A stretch of DNA of 15,000 nt from Theodoxus fluviatilis (GCA_034096865.1 JAWQFJ010026917.1:57501-72500); one strand, 5' to 3'; positions 1 to 9,238 are shown, counted from the first letter of the stretch. A program made the numbers and translations. Notes: a model not told the origin generated them from the letters alone.

Positions 1-380
1 TTTGTTAGTCTGTCCACTGCAATGTTTTTGTTCTGTATAATAAACTCTTCTTCCTTCGTTTGTTCCTCTCTCTCCAACACCGTTAGCAATCACGACGGCA
101 ATGGAGTCTGCTGGAGACAGCGGCAACCACATGAAAACTTTGTAGAAAACGTTGTGAAAACGTTGTGAAAACGAAGTCAGCTTTTCTGTCACATTCGCAC
201 TAAAAAGAAAACAAAACGGAACTTATGACGAAACGAAAATGTGCATGTTACATTCTTTCCCTTCTCTCTTTCTTCTTCCACCCTTGGATAATAAAAGTCT
301 TCAATAAATAGTATTTGAAATTTGAGTAGACTTTAAAACAGTATTTATCAAAATTGTAGTTAAAGTATTATTCTCCCCCC

Positions 381-444
<64 letters not shown>

Positions 445-559
445 GTATGTGTGTGAGGATGTTTATGCTTCTGTTGTGTATACGCAACTGTTTAATAACT
501 TATTCTGAAAAAGATTATGCTCTCTCCTCGTCTCAGCCATTTTCTCTCTGTGCCTGCAG
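1..559 (+). other. Upstream Mox intron or 5' flank, no exon identified
   Basis: No coding exon is recognised here. The stretch ends in a pyrimidine-rich tract and the CAG acceptor at 559. It includes an 11-bp tandem repeat (GAAAACGTTGT) at 145-166, with partial units on either side, and the CT microsatellite listed separately. It is most simply the 3' end of the intron preceding the homeodomain exon. Confidence 0.6.
384..444. repeat. (CT)n microsatellite
   Basis: About 26 uninterrupted CT units run from 385 to 436, with a short degenerate continuation to 444 and then GT-rich bases. It is preceded by a C-run at 375-382. It lies about 120 bp upstream of the homeodomain exon acceptor. Confidence 0.95.
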
Positions 560-729
560 GTTCCCCTGACCCCTACAAACTGGACCTCTCTGTAAAGCCC
601 CGCAAGGAGCGGACGGCCTTCACCAAGCAGCAGATCCAGGAGCTGGAGAGGGAGTTCACGCTACACAACTACCTCACCCGGCTACGGAGGTACGAGTTGG
701 CCGTCACTTTGGATCTCACAGAGAGACAG
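560..729 (+). CDS. Mox: Mox/Meox homeobox gene, internal exon (homeodomain residues 1-44)
   Basis: This exon encodes the start of an Antennapedia-class homeodomain transcription factor of the Mox/Meox family, a nuclear DNA-binding protein linked in animals to mesoderm and muscle development. After a short lead ending KLDLSVK, the homeodomain begins at base 598 ([10 protein letters not shown]) and contains helix 1 ([10 protein letters not shown]) and helix 2 ([13 protein letters not shown]). The stretch [11 protein letters not shown] is diagnostic of Mox. Conserved R5, F8, L16 and F20 are in place. The exon is bounded by a pyrimidine tract and CAG acceptor at 557-559 and by the donor CAG|GTGAGC at 729/730. 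The upstream intron is phase 1 and the downstream intron phase 0. The frame is open upstream to an ATG at 517, but that ATG lies within the polypyrimidine tract, so I prefer a spliced upstream exon outside the window. The gene symbol follows from the homeodomain alone. Confidence 0.93.
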
Positions 730-748
730 GTGAGCAGTACAAACGCCG

Positions 749-927
749 TCGACGAAGATATCAACGACGCCGACGATAACAATGACGACGACGACGATGA
801 TGATGCTAATGACGATGACGACGGCGGCGACGACGGCGGCGACGACGACGACGACGACGATGACGATAATGACGATGATGATGACGATGATGATGACGAT
901 GACGATGATAATGACGATGTTGATGAC

Positions 928-962
<35 letters not shown>

Positions 963-1254
963 GGAGGAGGAGGAGGAGGAGGAGGAGGAGGAGGAGGAGG
1001 AGGAGGAGGAGGACGACGACGACGACGACGACGACGATGATGATGATGATGACGATGATGATGATGTTGACGGCACTGACGACAACAATATCTGAAATGA
1101 CAACATCATCACCAAGACGATAACGACGGCGACAATGGTAACGATGTTGATGATAATGATGACGACGACGACAACGATGACGAAAACGACGATGACGATG
1201 ATGTTGATGATTTATGAGGAGGAGGAGGATGATGATGAGGATGACGACGACGAC

Positions 1255-1312
<58 letters not shown>

Positions 1313-1313
1313 G
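749..1313. repeat. Compound (GAC/GAT/GAG)n trinucleotide repeat at the intron 5' end
   Basis: This imperfect trinucleotide array starts about 20 bp inside the Mox intron. It is mostly GAC and GAT to 960, then 17 perfect GAG units at 961-1011, then GAC/GAT to about 1083. A degenerate segment follows to about 1215, and a run of nearly pure GAT ends at 1312. Because GAY and GAG triplets lack stops in several frames, long open frames encoding poly-Asp/Glu, poly-Ser, poly-Ile or poly-Met appear on both strands. I treat these as consequences of the repeat rather than genes. Confidence 0.95.
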
Positions 1314-1471
1314 CTAAGTGTATCTCTGGAGATTTCATTCTTGACTCCCCCAGGAGCAGTGCCCAAAACCGCTTCATAAGTAGTACAGGGGTGTTTGTGA
1401 CAGTATTGTGAAGACAAAGTTTACGTCATCGATCGTAATGGCGAACAAATCGGCTTCTAGCTAGCTAAGAT

Positions 1472-1486
1472 TGTTTACATGCAAAT
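1472..1486 (+). promoter_or_regulatory. Fox-like TGTTTAC adjoining POU octamer ATGCAAAT
   Basis: TGTTTAC at 1472-1478 is followed directly by a perfect octamer ATGCAAAT at 1479-1486, inside the Mox intron. These match consensus forkhead and POU-domain sites. A single occurrence is weak evidence, but a second octamer lies in the same intron. Confidence 0.3.
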
Positions 1487-2614
1487 CCGAAGCAGAATGG
1501 ATGATTGTTAGGAATGAATTGTGTGCTTTTTGTTGTTGTTCCTGTCACAAAAATCACGCTATTGTGGAAGGTTTACTTGATCCCAGAACAACAGATTGTT
1601 TTACAATTACTGGAATCACTCTGTAGACTAATATGAAGTCATCAACATTCAAAATAATGAGTAACTAGTCATAACATGTGAATCTGTGGTAAACTTTGTT
1701 GCCTTGAGCACGTCGCATGGGTACAGATCAGAGACACCACGTATTTCCCTTGAATAGAGCTGTCTCTGTGTAAAAGACTGGATCTACTAATTCTACATTA
1801 GTGTCTAAGGGATTAAGAGGAAAATAATCGTGCGTTTCCTCAAGGGCCAGATGCCAAATAACAATGAAATCCTAAAACGCATGCTCAGAGGCACTGCGTG
1901 CTGTTCAGTAACATTGAAAGTGTGGTGTAAATGCTTTCTTCCTGAAGTGTTGTCTTTGCTGGAAGTGATTACTTTTTGCCATGGTAGCCAAAGCACAGCA
2001 GGAAGTGATGTTTTAAGACACAAAGCTTTATACACTTTAAATTTTCAAAATGTGTTACCTGATATATATTTTAACAAATCCCGGGACTTGTTTTTCCTAA
2101 GATAGGAAATAGGAAAAACTTCAAGAAACTAAAACTAGCTTGCTTGAATCCTACGCAAGTCGCTTTTGAAAGAAAAGAGATCTTATATGGTGAATTTATG
2201 ACAACATCTTTCCCAAAACATGCTCCCGTTCGTTATTTTTTCACGGACGAGTTTTAGCAGACCTAGCCCCCGGTGTAAGGTATAATTGTTATCCCAGACC
2301 TGGCCGGTGTCGACACAGACTCTTGCCTCCACAATGAAACGCGGAAAAACCCGCCCTCGCAAATGGAGGCACTTCCTGTGCGCGGCTGCAAAAACATTTT
2401 CCTGGCGTAATTGGTAAAATAAGCCCCAGTAAATAACAGTGAAATAATACTTGTTGTGTTTTGTTTAAAATGTATCGTGAGCGCGGGAGCCATCCAGATT
2501 TCGTCAGCAAACTCGGGGCAATCGAGGGCGGTGTGGTGGCAAGATGGCGCGTCTGTTGTCACTTGGCGAAGGGGACAGAGATCTGCCCATAGAATCTGAA
2601 ACGTCAACTGCCCC

Positions 2615-2880
2615 TGTTACACCATTTCCACTAGCACCAACGTCTGCTTTGATTGAAACGTTCTGCTTCAAATGGTCTGTGTTTCCGCTGCGGATTTCGC
2701 GCAGGTGGGAGTGGGGAAGGGACACCTATCAAAAGCTCCGGGCTGCCGTGCAGACGACATGTTTTGATCAAGCAGAAACGTCCTGGACGAGTGTAGTGGC
2801 CATTTGTTTCCATTTCCACCCACGTGTTTTCGCTCCGCCAATGCATCTCACTTAGACGTGCGATGGAAACACCATTGCTT
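2615..2880. repeat. Possible non-autonomous DNA-transposon (MITE-like) remnant
   Basis: The segment has recurring TTTCCA/TTTCCG motifs (near 2625, 2689, 2805, 2811, and reversed at 2865). Its edges match imperfectly in inverted orientation: TTTCCACTAGC followed by ACGTCT near 2625-2648 resembles the reverse complement of the bases near 2855-2869. Base composition is more GC-rich than the surrounding intron. No clear target duplication was found, so this is tentative. Confidence 0.22.
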
Positions 2881-3218
2881 CGTCCGTATTGCTGTTTGGT
2901 CGACTGAGTGTTGTGGAAACTGGTATCTTTCCTCTGAAATTGCCTCTCGATTCCTGTCCTGCATGTGCTGTCCAGCACTAGAGCACTAATGTGACAGGCG
3001 ATCGGAGGAAATGTGCTTTCTATCAGGAGGGAGTCGCACCTTAGGGTAAAACGTTTCTGTTTCCGATAGCGTTAACTCCATTTGCAGAGCTTGTCAAGAA
3101 ATAACATAACTTTGAGCGGGTCGTTCCGATTTAAGGGAAACATGCAATTATGAGATCTAACAGATGCTGGCTACTTCATATACCTGATTGCAAGACTTTC
3201 TAAAAGCCCAGAAAGAAA

Positions 3219-3238
3219 CACAAACAAACAAACAAACA
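3219..3238. repeat. (CAAA)n short tandem repeat
   Basis: Five consecutive CAAA/AAAC units form a short microsatellite inside the Mox intron. No function is suggested. Confidence 0.85.
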
Positions 3239-3251
3239 ATTAACGTAACCT

Positions 3252-3269
3252 ATTTGCATCAAATAATTA
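3252..3269 (+). promoter_or_regulatory. POU octamer next to TAATTA homeodomain site
   Basis: ATTTGCAT at 3252-3259 is the octamer in reverse orientation. Four bases later TAATTA at 3264-3269 is the core Antp-class homeodomain target. The pair lies about 510 bp upstream of the terminal Mox exon and could be an intronic enhancer element. This is inferred from motif matching only. Confidence 0.3.
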
Positions 3270-3781
3270 GTTTAATAAAATTGGTAGAAGGTAGTTTTTC
3301 AGTGAATAATCTTTTGGCAGTGCTATGTCGGTAGAGATGCTTCTTCAATAAATGAGTGATTCCTCGTGAAGTAGTGATTTCTGCTTTCAGCAGTATCAAA
3401 TTTTATTGAGATTTGTCTAGCTTGCTTGCCAGCTTGCTTGGTTGCTTTATGTTCATGCATGTTTTCACCAACTGATGACTGCCAAGCACATCATCTCTTC
3501 ATCGCGATTAACTGTATGTATTTTGCATTGCTCCTTCGGGATAGTATGAGTAATATAAGCAGCGATTAGGAATGATATTCCGCATATACAGACTGGATAT
3601 GAGCTTGTGCATTTCACAGGGGAGATAAAGATATGATATCCGAAGCAGTAGCTGCGGCAACATTAGCACTGTGTTGTCGTTACCACTGTTGTTGCTGCTG
3701 CTGCTCCTGTTGTTGTTATTGTTGTTGTTATTAAAGAATCATCCGGGACACTGAGGGTCGATTCTGGTCTTACATCTGCAG

Positions 3782-4027
3782 GTCAAAGTCTGGTTCCAAA
3801 ACAGGCGCATGAAGTGGAAGCGAGTGAAGGGAACCAAGCTGGCCAAGGACCGAGTGGACGGCCAGCTCAAGCCCATCATGGCGCCCAACATCACGTCTTC
3901 CGTTCACCAAACCAACGTCACTTCCTCCAACGGCTCCAACGTCATCAGCTCCAGTGACGTCAGCGGGTCTTCCGTTACTCCTAGCAACGAAGAGCCCCCA
4001 CCGTCTCAAGACTCCCTGGAACTGTAG
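3782..4027 (+). CDS. Mox: Mox/Meox homeobox gene, terminal coding exon (homeodomain residues 45-60 and C-terminus)
   Basis: The exon opens in phase 0 after the acceptor TCTGCAG at 3775-3781 with VKVWFQNRRMKWKRVK, which is the DNA-recognition helix 3. W48, F49, Q50, N51 and R53 are all present, so the DNA-contact residues are intact. The RMKWKRVKG end is typical of Mox. About 65 further residues follow, rich in Ser, Thr, Asn and Val, and the tail ends EEPPPSQDSLEL before TAG at 4025-4027. This tail is low-complexity and probably disordered, as is usual for the family. Joined to 560-729 by the phase-0 intron, it completes a 60-residue homeodomain without any indel. The N-terminal part of the protein is not in the window. 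Confidence 0.93.
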   Translation, partial: VKVWFQNRRMKWKRVKGTKLAKDRVDGQLKPIMAPNITSSVHQTNVTSSNGSNVISSSDVSGSSVTPSNEEPPPSQDSLEL

Positions 4028-4468
4028 TGACGTTGAATGTTAGCGTTTCATCTTTCCCTGAACGTGTTGACATTCGATGCGTCAGACAGAGGTTCGGCGA
4101 TCAGAGCAGCACTAAATCACTTATTTGAGGAAAGGGGTCTTCCTTTGCAGAAGGTATCGTGTGTGTGAAGTGTCTCCGGGAAATAAGCCTTGTGACAACT
4201 TCATTTTGTTCAAAACAGGCTTCATTCGTCGTTTTGTATGTGCGATGGTTGGTAATGTCACCGAGTTTTACCTTCCTCTATTTTCTAAGGTTAGCTGAAT
4301 TGAAGAACTCCGATACATGAATGCAGCGAGACTACTCAAGGTTGGAGGAAATCATCCCATACAACTGCCTGAGACTTGTCCATGAAGTCCTAAGACTTGT
4401 GTTCATTCTCCATGTACTCCACTGAAAAATTATCGACTGATTCGTACAGTTTACCCAAGGTAGAGACT

Positions 4469-4500
4469 GATGAAGTGTCTTAGTCAAGGACAAAGCTGAG
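4469..4500 (+). repeat. Possible fragment of a dispersed repeat (GAAGTGTCTTxxTCAAGGACA type)
   Basis: The short string GAAGTGTCTTAGTCAAGGAC at 4472-4491 resembles a phrase I recall from dispersed repetitive sequences of fish and invertebrates. It also forms a small hairpin (TGTCTT/AAGGACA). The rest of such a repeat is not evident around it. Confidence 0.22.
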
Positions 4501-5392
4501 ACCATGGGCGGTAATTCAGTGACTTTGGATGGACACCCGTGCCAACCCTCGACAGACGTATTAGCGAAATATTATTCTCAGAGAACTCAACAAAGATTCC
4601 GCCATATTCAAGAGGTGAACGGACCCAAAGATGAGCATTGATGAGATGCTGGCCGTGGACTACAGATGACGGTTAAGACCGCCCCTGGGTGTGGCGAACA
4701 GGACTGGAGTCAAGGTTCCACGTGCTGCTCGAGGGAACTATCTTTCTAGCAGATGGCCTTTCCTGGCACCTGCTGCTGCCAAGGACCACACGTGGTCGAG
4801 GACTGGAGAAGGCCGGTCAAACTCCACACGCCCATGAAATCCATCGAATGAAAGGGACAGCGAGTCTCAGCCGCATTATGTGAAACTTATTGCCATGTTC
4901 ATTCTTTGATTTTCCCCAGTGAAGGCAGTAAAAAAATTGGGTGAAGATGATTACAACTCACCAGTGTGTTCAGGTTTATTTCACCATCATATGCGTGCAG
5001 ATTTTGATAGTTATAACGTTCATGTTTATGTTAAAATTTGTCGTGCCTGAATAATCAGTGTCATGGGCAGTGGTATCAAAAGTGACCTTTTTGCATTATT
5101 AGGATGTGAAAGTACTCTGCAATCAATGTCTTCAGGTAAACTGTAAAGGATTGCATCAGGTACATAAGTAAAAACTTGTCTGATTGTATTCCTTCATGCC
5201 TATTCAGCATATGATAAAGGAAATGCATATATGTCATGTATGTACATTGTTTTTGTACAGCATGTGAGGTTTTTGCACCACTGTCAAAGGAACAGACGGA
5301 GTGCTGTGAATTTTGATTCGAACTCATTTCTGGTGTATTATTGTGTATTTCATTTAGTTTATTATGAAAAGATTTAACAATGATGACTACAT

Positions 5393-5398
5393 ATTAAA
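5393..5398 (+). terminator. Possible variant polyadenylation signal ATTAAA
   Basis: ATTAAA is the commonest variant of the animal poly(A) signal. It lies about 1.37 kb after the Mox stop codon, in AT-rich sequence, so chance occurrence is plausible. Confidence 0.25.
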
Positions 5399-6180
5399 AA
5401 TAAGGTAAAATAAGATATCCCGTAAAAATGTTTTCCAAACATAATATCACGGAAACTACAATAACGCATCATACGTGAGTTAAAATCGATGTTTAGAGTT
5501 GCTAGTTGCAACTTGAACAGATCTGCAGAACTGGCTGTTTTTTCACCAAAGACAGGAATAGATCTTCCTTAATCAATGTGGGAAGTTCAGTCGTGACATC
5601 CCTTTTCAACATTTCTGTTCCCTGCTGTCCACAACTATGCAGGCACCTTGCTCTGAGAGACAGGAGACTGGAACCAGGACTTGTCACCTGAGGCCTTCTG
5701 CGTTCCAAACATGTAGAGGAGGTTTCCATTTCTGAAGTGCAGTTTTCGTCCCTATAGAAAATCTATTTGGCAGCAGTTGCAGATTTTGTAGTAAATACTG
5801 TTTTTGTCGAAATCCATGGCAGCGGTAATGAAATCGTAGATTTTCATGAGAAACATGCCTTATTCAAACTCACCAAAGTAATTTATATCAATGTACATGT
5901 GAAATTCACACATGGAGTGCTGTGACTTGTAATGGCCAAATGCAATTTGCATTGGACGTTTTACACAAAATGTTCGACTTCAGGTAATATAAGGTACTCA
6001 ATGTTTTCCTGTACAAAACTGTATTGTCAGTGACATACACATAATGAAGATGCATTCACAGATTCTGGGAAAATCAATGTTATATCGTACCATTGTCTCA
6101 GATATCACTACTATACAACTCAGTATTCTTATCATTGTCTCAATGCAAAGATTTGTAATTTCTTATCTTCTTTAGTACAA

Positions 6181-6186
6181 AATAAA
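6181..6186 (+). terminator. Possible polyadenylation signal AATAAA
   Basis: A canonical AATAAA about 2.15 kb after the Mox stop codon is followed within about 40 bp by a T/GT-containing stretch (TTATGTGGT). Another AATAAA follows at 6408-6413. Either could end the Mox transcript. Confidence 0.35.
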
Positions 6187-6190
6187 CGTT

Positions 6191-8046
6191 ACTGAATCAA
6201 TTTCTTCGTTAAATGATTATGTGGTATCAAAAATTGATCCTATCTTGAACCAAGTTTGCCTCGTGTATGCAATGTCTGTTGATATGTCCCTGCCCAAAAG
6301 AACCAACTAGTACGTCCATCATACTTAGAAAATGATTTCCAGTCTCATTCTTTGGAATCCGCCTGTGCATTGTTGCGTGTCTGACGTCAATCTGGGGCGA
6401 AAACAACAATAAACATGACATTTCTGCACATCTCGCTACAGCCTGGGAAACTGTCGGGCTGTGTGCAGCTGGCATCGGAAGAGGGAGACCATCTGCACCT
6501 TACCAACACTGCCAAGATGGCGCAGGCTGCAGGAAGCAGAATCTTTTATCTTCGCCTCTGTGGCCTGAACACTATGAAGAGTAAAAACAAAACAAATCAA
6601 AGTTATCCAAACTACGGCGAAGTCGACGACAACACAAATAACTACGCCAATACGCACAGCACAACCAATATGTCTGCATGACATTTTCTTCAGTGCGAAA
6701 ACAGAGTTTTACAGTCAATGCGAATGCGATGAACATTCATTTTCGGGAAGATCTGTATCCGTATTAAAAAACCCATTAGCTCTGGCTTGACTACCATTTC
6801 AAAACGACGAGTAAACCAGTACGCACACTCATGCATGGAGAGGTCCCTTACATGGAAATTGTCGCTGAGGTCGCATGATTTCTTAATGCTGACGACAGTC
6901 GTTGAATTAACGGTACCACGCCTTTGAGAATGTCATTCCTAACATGGTCCAGGCTGACTCGAACCTATGTCTCTGTGATAACACGTTTGCATCAATTTCG
7001 GTTGATGTCCCACTTCAGCTGAGGCATCATCCATTGCTCAGGTGCCAACAGTGGGACCTCCAGCGTCGTCCACAGTGAGACTGCAAAGCTGGTCACTGGG
7101 ACGAGTGTGCAGTGGCAGGGATGCTGGTGTGTTCATCTTGTCAGATCTATGTTGTTTGCTTGGCACAGCTCAGTATACACGGTAGTAGTGGCATTTCGGA
7201 GGCAAATCAAGCGAAAACGCGAGCTTTGACCCTGGTTGCTCGCTTACCGCTCCTCGTGTGAAAGTGAGGCAGGGCAATTTGCTAAGCCATTTCTGTACAA
7301 TACTTGTGTTTTCTTCATACTTTTACTTTATCTGTATTGTTGCTGTTGTAAACAATTGCTTATTTCATAGTTATGAACATTACGATCAGCATCCGGGAAC
7401 TACCGTAAATTTGATGTCATGGCGTTCAAATACTCATGACGAATGACCGACCCATGATATAAAAATAAACACCACCTCCGAAGACACCAACAATCGTTAG
7501 TTACGCAGAACCCGCCATCATGCACCCAGACTACGCAGATGACGTCGTGTAATGGATGCTGATGGGGCATGGATCCAAGAACGGGAGACTAGAAGAAGAA
7601 GAATTGCGTTTCTACAGCGTTTCTTGCTTCACACCTCAGCGCCCATCCCTGTGCGCCTAATGAGCCATAAAGCGGGAGGAGCTGGTAGCGAGGTACGTAC
7701 TGAGAAACGCGGATGCTCTCAGTGAGACCTGGGCCGTGTGTGCCTCGATGTCAAGCCAAAGGTGTCATGGACGAATAACGCTGGATAAAGAACGGGGCCG
7801 CCCAAACACAACACAGCTGCCGCTTCAGCTGTCGTTGGCAGGAGGAGCGGTTATTGTTGCTTGCGCTGGAGCGCTTCAAAGACCAGTTTGATGGGTTTGA
7901 GATGCAGTCTCCAGCATTCCAATGTTTGGCTGTTTCTGCTTTTCCACTCACTGAAGCGAACTCCCCGCTGAGGGTCTTGTTCGGAAATATACCAAACTGC
8001 GATGCATGTGGCATGGTTGGAAAGTTGTATCTTTCTAGAAGAAAAA
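6191..8046. other. Intergenic stretch without a recognised gene
   Basis: I find no recognisable protein, RNA gene or complete mobile element here. Short open frames of 60-90 codons occur on both strands without recognisable motifs. There is a TATA-like TATAAAAA at 7458, and 62 bp further on a well-placed ATG opens a 10-codon frame (7520-7552). I regard both as likely chance. Confidence 0.5.
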
Positions 8047-8106
8047 GTCATAGCCATTAAATTCCCTCCTGTTTTCATAATAGGAGAGGCTTTAATGGTT
8101 GAATGA
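8047..8106 (+). other. 60-nt imperfect hairpin, precursor-miRNA size
   Basis: The left arm 8047-8070 pairs with the right arm 8081-8106 around an 11-nt loop (GTTTTCATAAT). By hand the stem has three helical blocks: GTCAT/ATGAC, CCATTAAA/TTTAATGG, and about seven pairs in TCCCTCCT against AGGAGAGG. Small internal loops separate the blocks. Size and shape fit an animal pre-miRNA, but unrelated inverted repeats are common and no known miRNA seed is recognised. Confidence 0.28.
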
Positions 8107-8509
8107 CCTCGGGCGTCGAACCTTTTCTCCGTGCTTGTCAACGATGCTGGCTTGGTGTAATGATGCAGATGAAAGGGTCATGCCTTTCAACTACCTCCGG
8201 AAATATTTTCACGAAGTGACAGATCTCAAACGGTCAATGAGTCGTTATTGAAAGTGAAATCCTTTCTCTTTCGCTTGGGTCTTGTCAGTAAAGAAGAAGA
8301 CTCCAGATACATAAATATAAGTTGCGTTATGCGGTCTTTGTGGGGAAGTGGAAGTATTGTTTTGGTGTTTATAATTGTGCGCAGTCGGAAGAGACAAAGG
8401 TTATTTAAAGTAAGAAGTACAGAAGAAAAACATTATTTATCGTATTTTGTTCATCAATACATTATGCAAAGTAGTATTACTGCAACATGGTGTAGTTTGT
8501 AGTTCAAAT

Positions 8510-8530
8510 AATGACGTTGTTTACGTCATT
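8510..8530. promoter_or_regulatory. Inverted repeat of CRE half-sites (AATGACGT-5-ACGTCATT)
   Basis: Two perfect 8-bp arms, AATGACGT at 8510-8517 and ACGTCATT at 8523-8530, flank a 5-bp spacer TGTTT. Each arm holds a TGACGT CREB/ATF half-site. It lies about 130 bp before the CpG-rich site cluster and may belong to the same regulatory region. Confidence 0.35.
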
Positions 8531-8649
8531 TCACCTTATGTTGTGGAATGCCTTCACAAATCCTTGTAATAGAATGAGAATTCTCAGTTTTGCTGGACCC
8601 CTGTCACATCCAGCAGGGAACCTCAGAGGAAATCCGATCTGAGTTGTCT

Positions 8650-8760
8650 CCACTTGGCCGACAGAGGGCGTTCGCGCCTAGTGGCGTCCCCTTCCGAGCC
8701 CCACACGGCGCAGGCGCGGCTGTCGTCACGTCACGTGGTGCCTGTGCGCATGCGTGTTGT
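8650..8760. promoter_or_regulatory. CpG-rich promoter- or enhancer-like cluster
   Basis: This is the most CpG-dense non-repeat stretch seen in the window. It contains a CTCF-like CCGACAGAGGGC (8658-8669) and a second, weaker reverse match near 8673-8684. There is also a GC-rich GCGCAGGCGCGGC, a CACGTG E-box (8732-8737) preceded by CGTCACGT, and a near-perfect NRF1 palindrome TGCGCATGCGTG (8745-8756). Such clusters typify constitutive animal promoters. No confidently identified first exon is attached to it. Confidence 0.38.
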
Positions 8761-8894
8761 TCCAAGCACAGCGCGTCTGACGACCATGTGTGGGAACGAA
8801 ACGGTGTTCCTAAAAAATTCAACCCTAAGATTTCAGCCCTCTCGACATTGGCAGCAGGACGTGAAAAAGGCACTAATTTACACATAATATGCAG

Positions 8895-8995
8895 GTGTTC
8901 GTGATCCTCGGAAATTTGGTGCCAAGATTAAAGTTTTCTCTACCACTAGCAGCGAAGCATGGGAAAATATAGTTCTGGATCTGAGATATATACAG
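8895..8995 (+). other. Candidate internal exon of an unrecognised gene
   Basis: The 101-bp stretch lies between an acceptor ATAATATGCAG (with ACTAAT as a possible branch point about 20 bp upstream) and a donor TACAG|GTGAT. It is open in one phase (phase 1 in, phase 0 out) and encodes 33 residues beginning VRDPRKFGAKIKVF, with a mix of charged, aromatic and aliphatic residues that looks protein-like. I do not recognise the protein. A stop-free run of this length between AG and GT arises by chance fairly often, so this is a weak call. Confidence 0.25.
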
Positions 8996-9238
8996 GTGAT
9001 CGTGACCATGCTGCAGTTTGTTCTTGAGTGTGTGCGTATTTTTGTTCGTGTAAGAAAGTTAACATATTTGTGGTAATTCGTGGCACAATGAATTTCGTTT
9101 CCACAATGGAGAAGTGTAAGAATCAGAAGAGGCGATAACAATCTCATTTCCATCTTCACTCCAAGCATCTATTCTGCCACGTTCGTCCATTGCACATACT
9201 TAATATCGTTGACAGTCATGTGGATCTTTAAACTCTGT

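Larger units (their letters stand above)
730..3781 (+). other. Mox: Mox intron splitting the homeodomain (residues 44/45)
   Basis: The intron has donor GTGAGC at 730 and acceptor TACATCTGCAG ending at 3781, and is phase 0. It interrupts the homeodomain between Q44 and V45, a position shared by many homeobox genes and by known Meox genes. It contains the GAY tract (749-1313), octamer motifs at 1479 and 3252, a TAATTA site at 3264, a (CAAA)n run near 3219-3238, and a TTG/TGC-rich stretch at 3674-3732. I see no convincing additional exon on the + strand between 1320 and 3780. Confidence 0.88.
4028..6190 (+). other. Mox: Probable long Mox 3' UTR and 3' flank
   Basis: This non-coding stretch follows the Mox stop codon. 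It is AT-rich with no substantial open frame, and the short ones overlap on both strands without recognisable content. The first canonical AATAAA downstream of the stop is at 6181-6186, with a variant ATTAAA at 5393-5398. Molluscan homeobox mRNAs often have long 3' UTRs, but the true end cannot be fixed from sequence alone. Confidence 0.5.

Noticed and set aside
30..170. LTR-like end (AATAAACTC followed by a CT-rich stretch) and a short ATG frame MESAGDSGNHMKTL
   Set aside because: No matching second LTR, primer-binding site or retroelement protein is visible, and the frame is only 14 codons.
517..1095. Continuous 192-codon frame: partial homeodomain plus poly-Asp/Glu as a single protein
   Set aside because: The part after 729 follows a strong splice donor and consists of microsatellite triplets. 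The proper recognition helix is found after the 3781 acceptor. The ATG at 517 sits in the polypyrimidine tract.
669..1417. Long minus- and plus-strand frames of poly-Ser, poly-Ile, poly-His, poly-Met and similar
   Set aside because: They are translations of the GAY/GAG repeat in other frames.
2059..2096. Minus-strand 38-bp microexon with a long pyrimidine tract and GTAACA donor
   Set aside because: It lies antisense within the Mox intron, has no partner exon and is too short to judge coding potential.
7041..7184. Open stretch after the acceptor-like ATTGCTCAG near 7041 (about 47 codons)
   Set aside because: No good donor before the in-frame TAG, and no recognisable protein content.
8878..9168. 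96-codon minus-strand frame with a signal-peptide-like start (MRLLSPLLILTLLHC)
   Set aside because: It has few cysteines and no downstream domain, and it overlaps the + strand candidate exon at 8895-8995. The hydrophobic start is not enough for a secreted-protein call.
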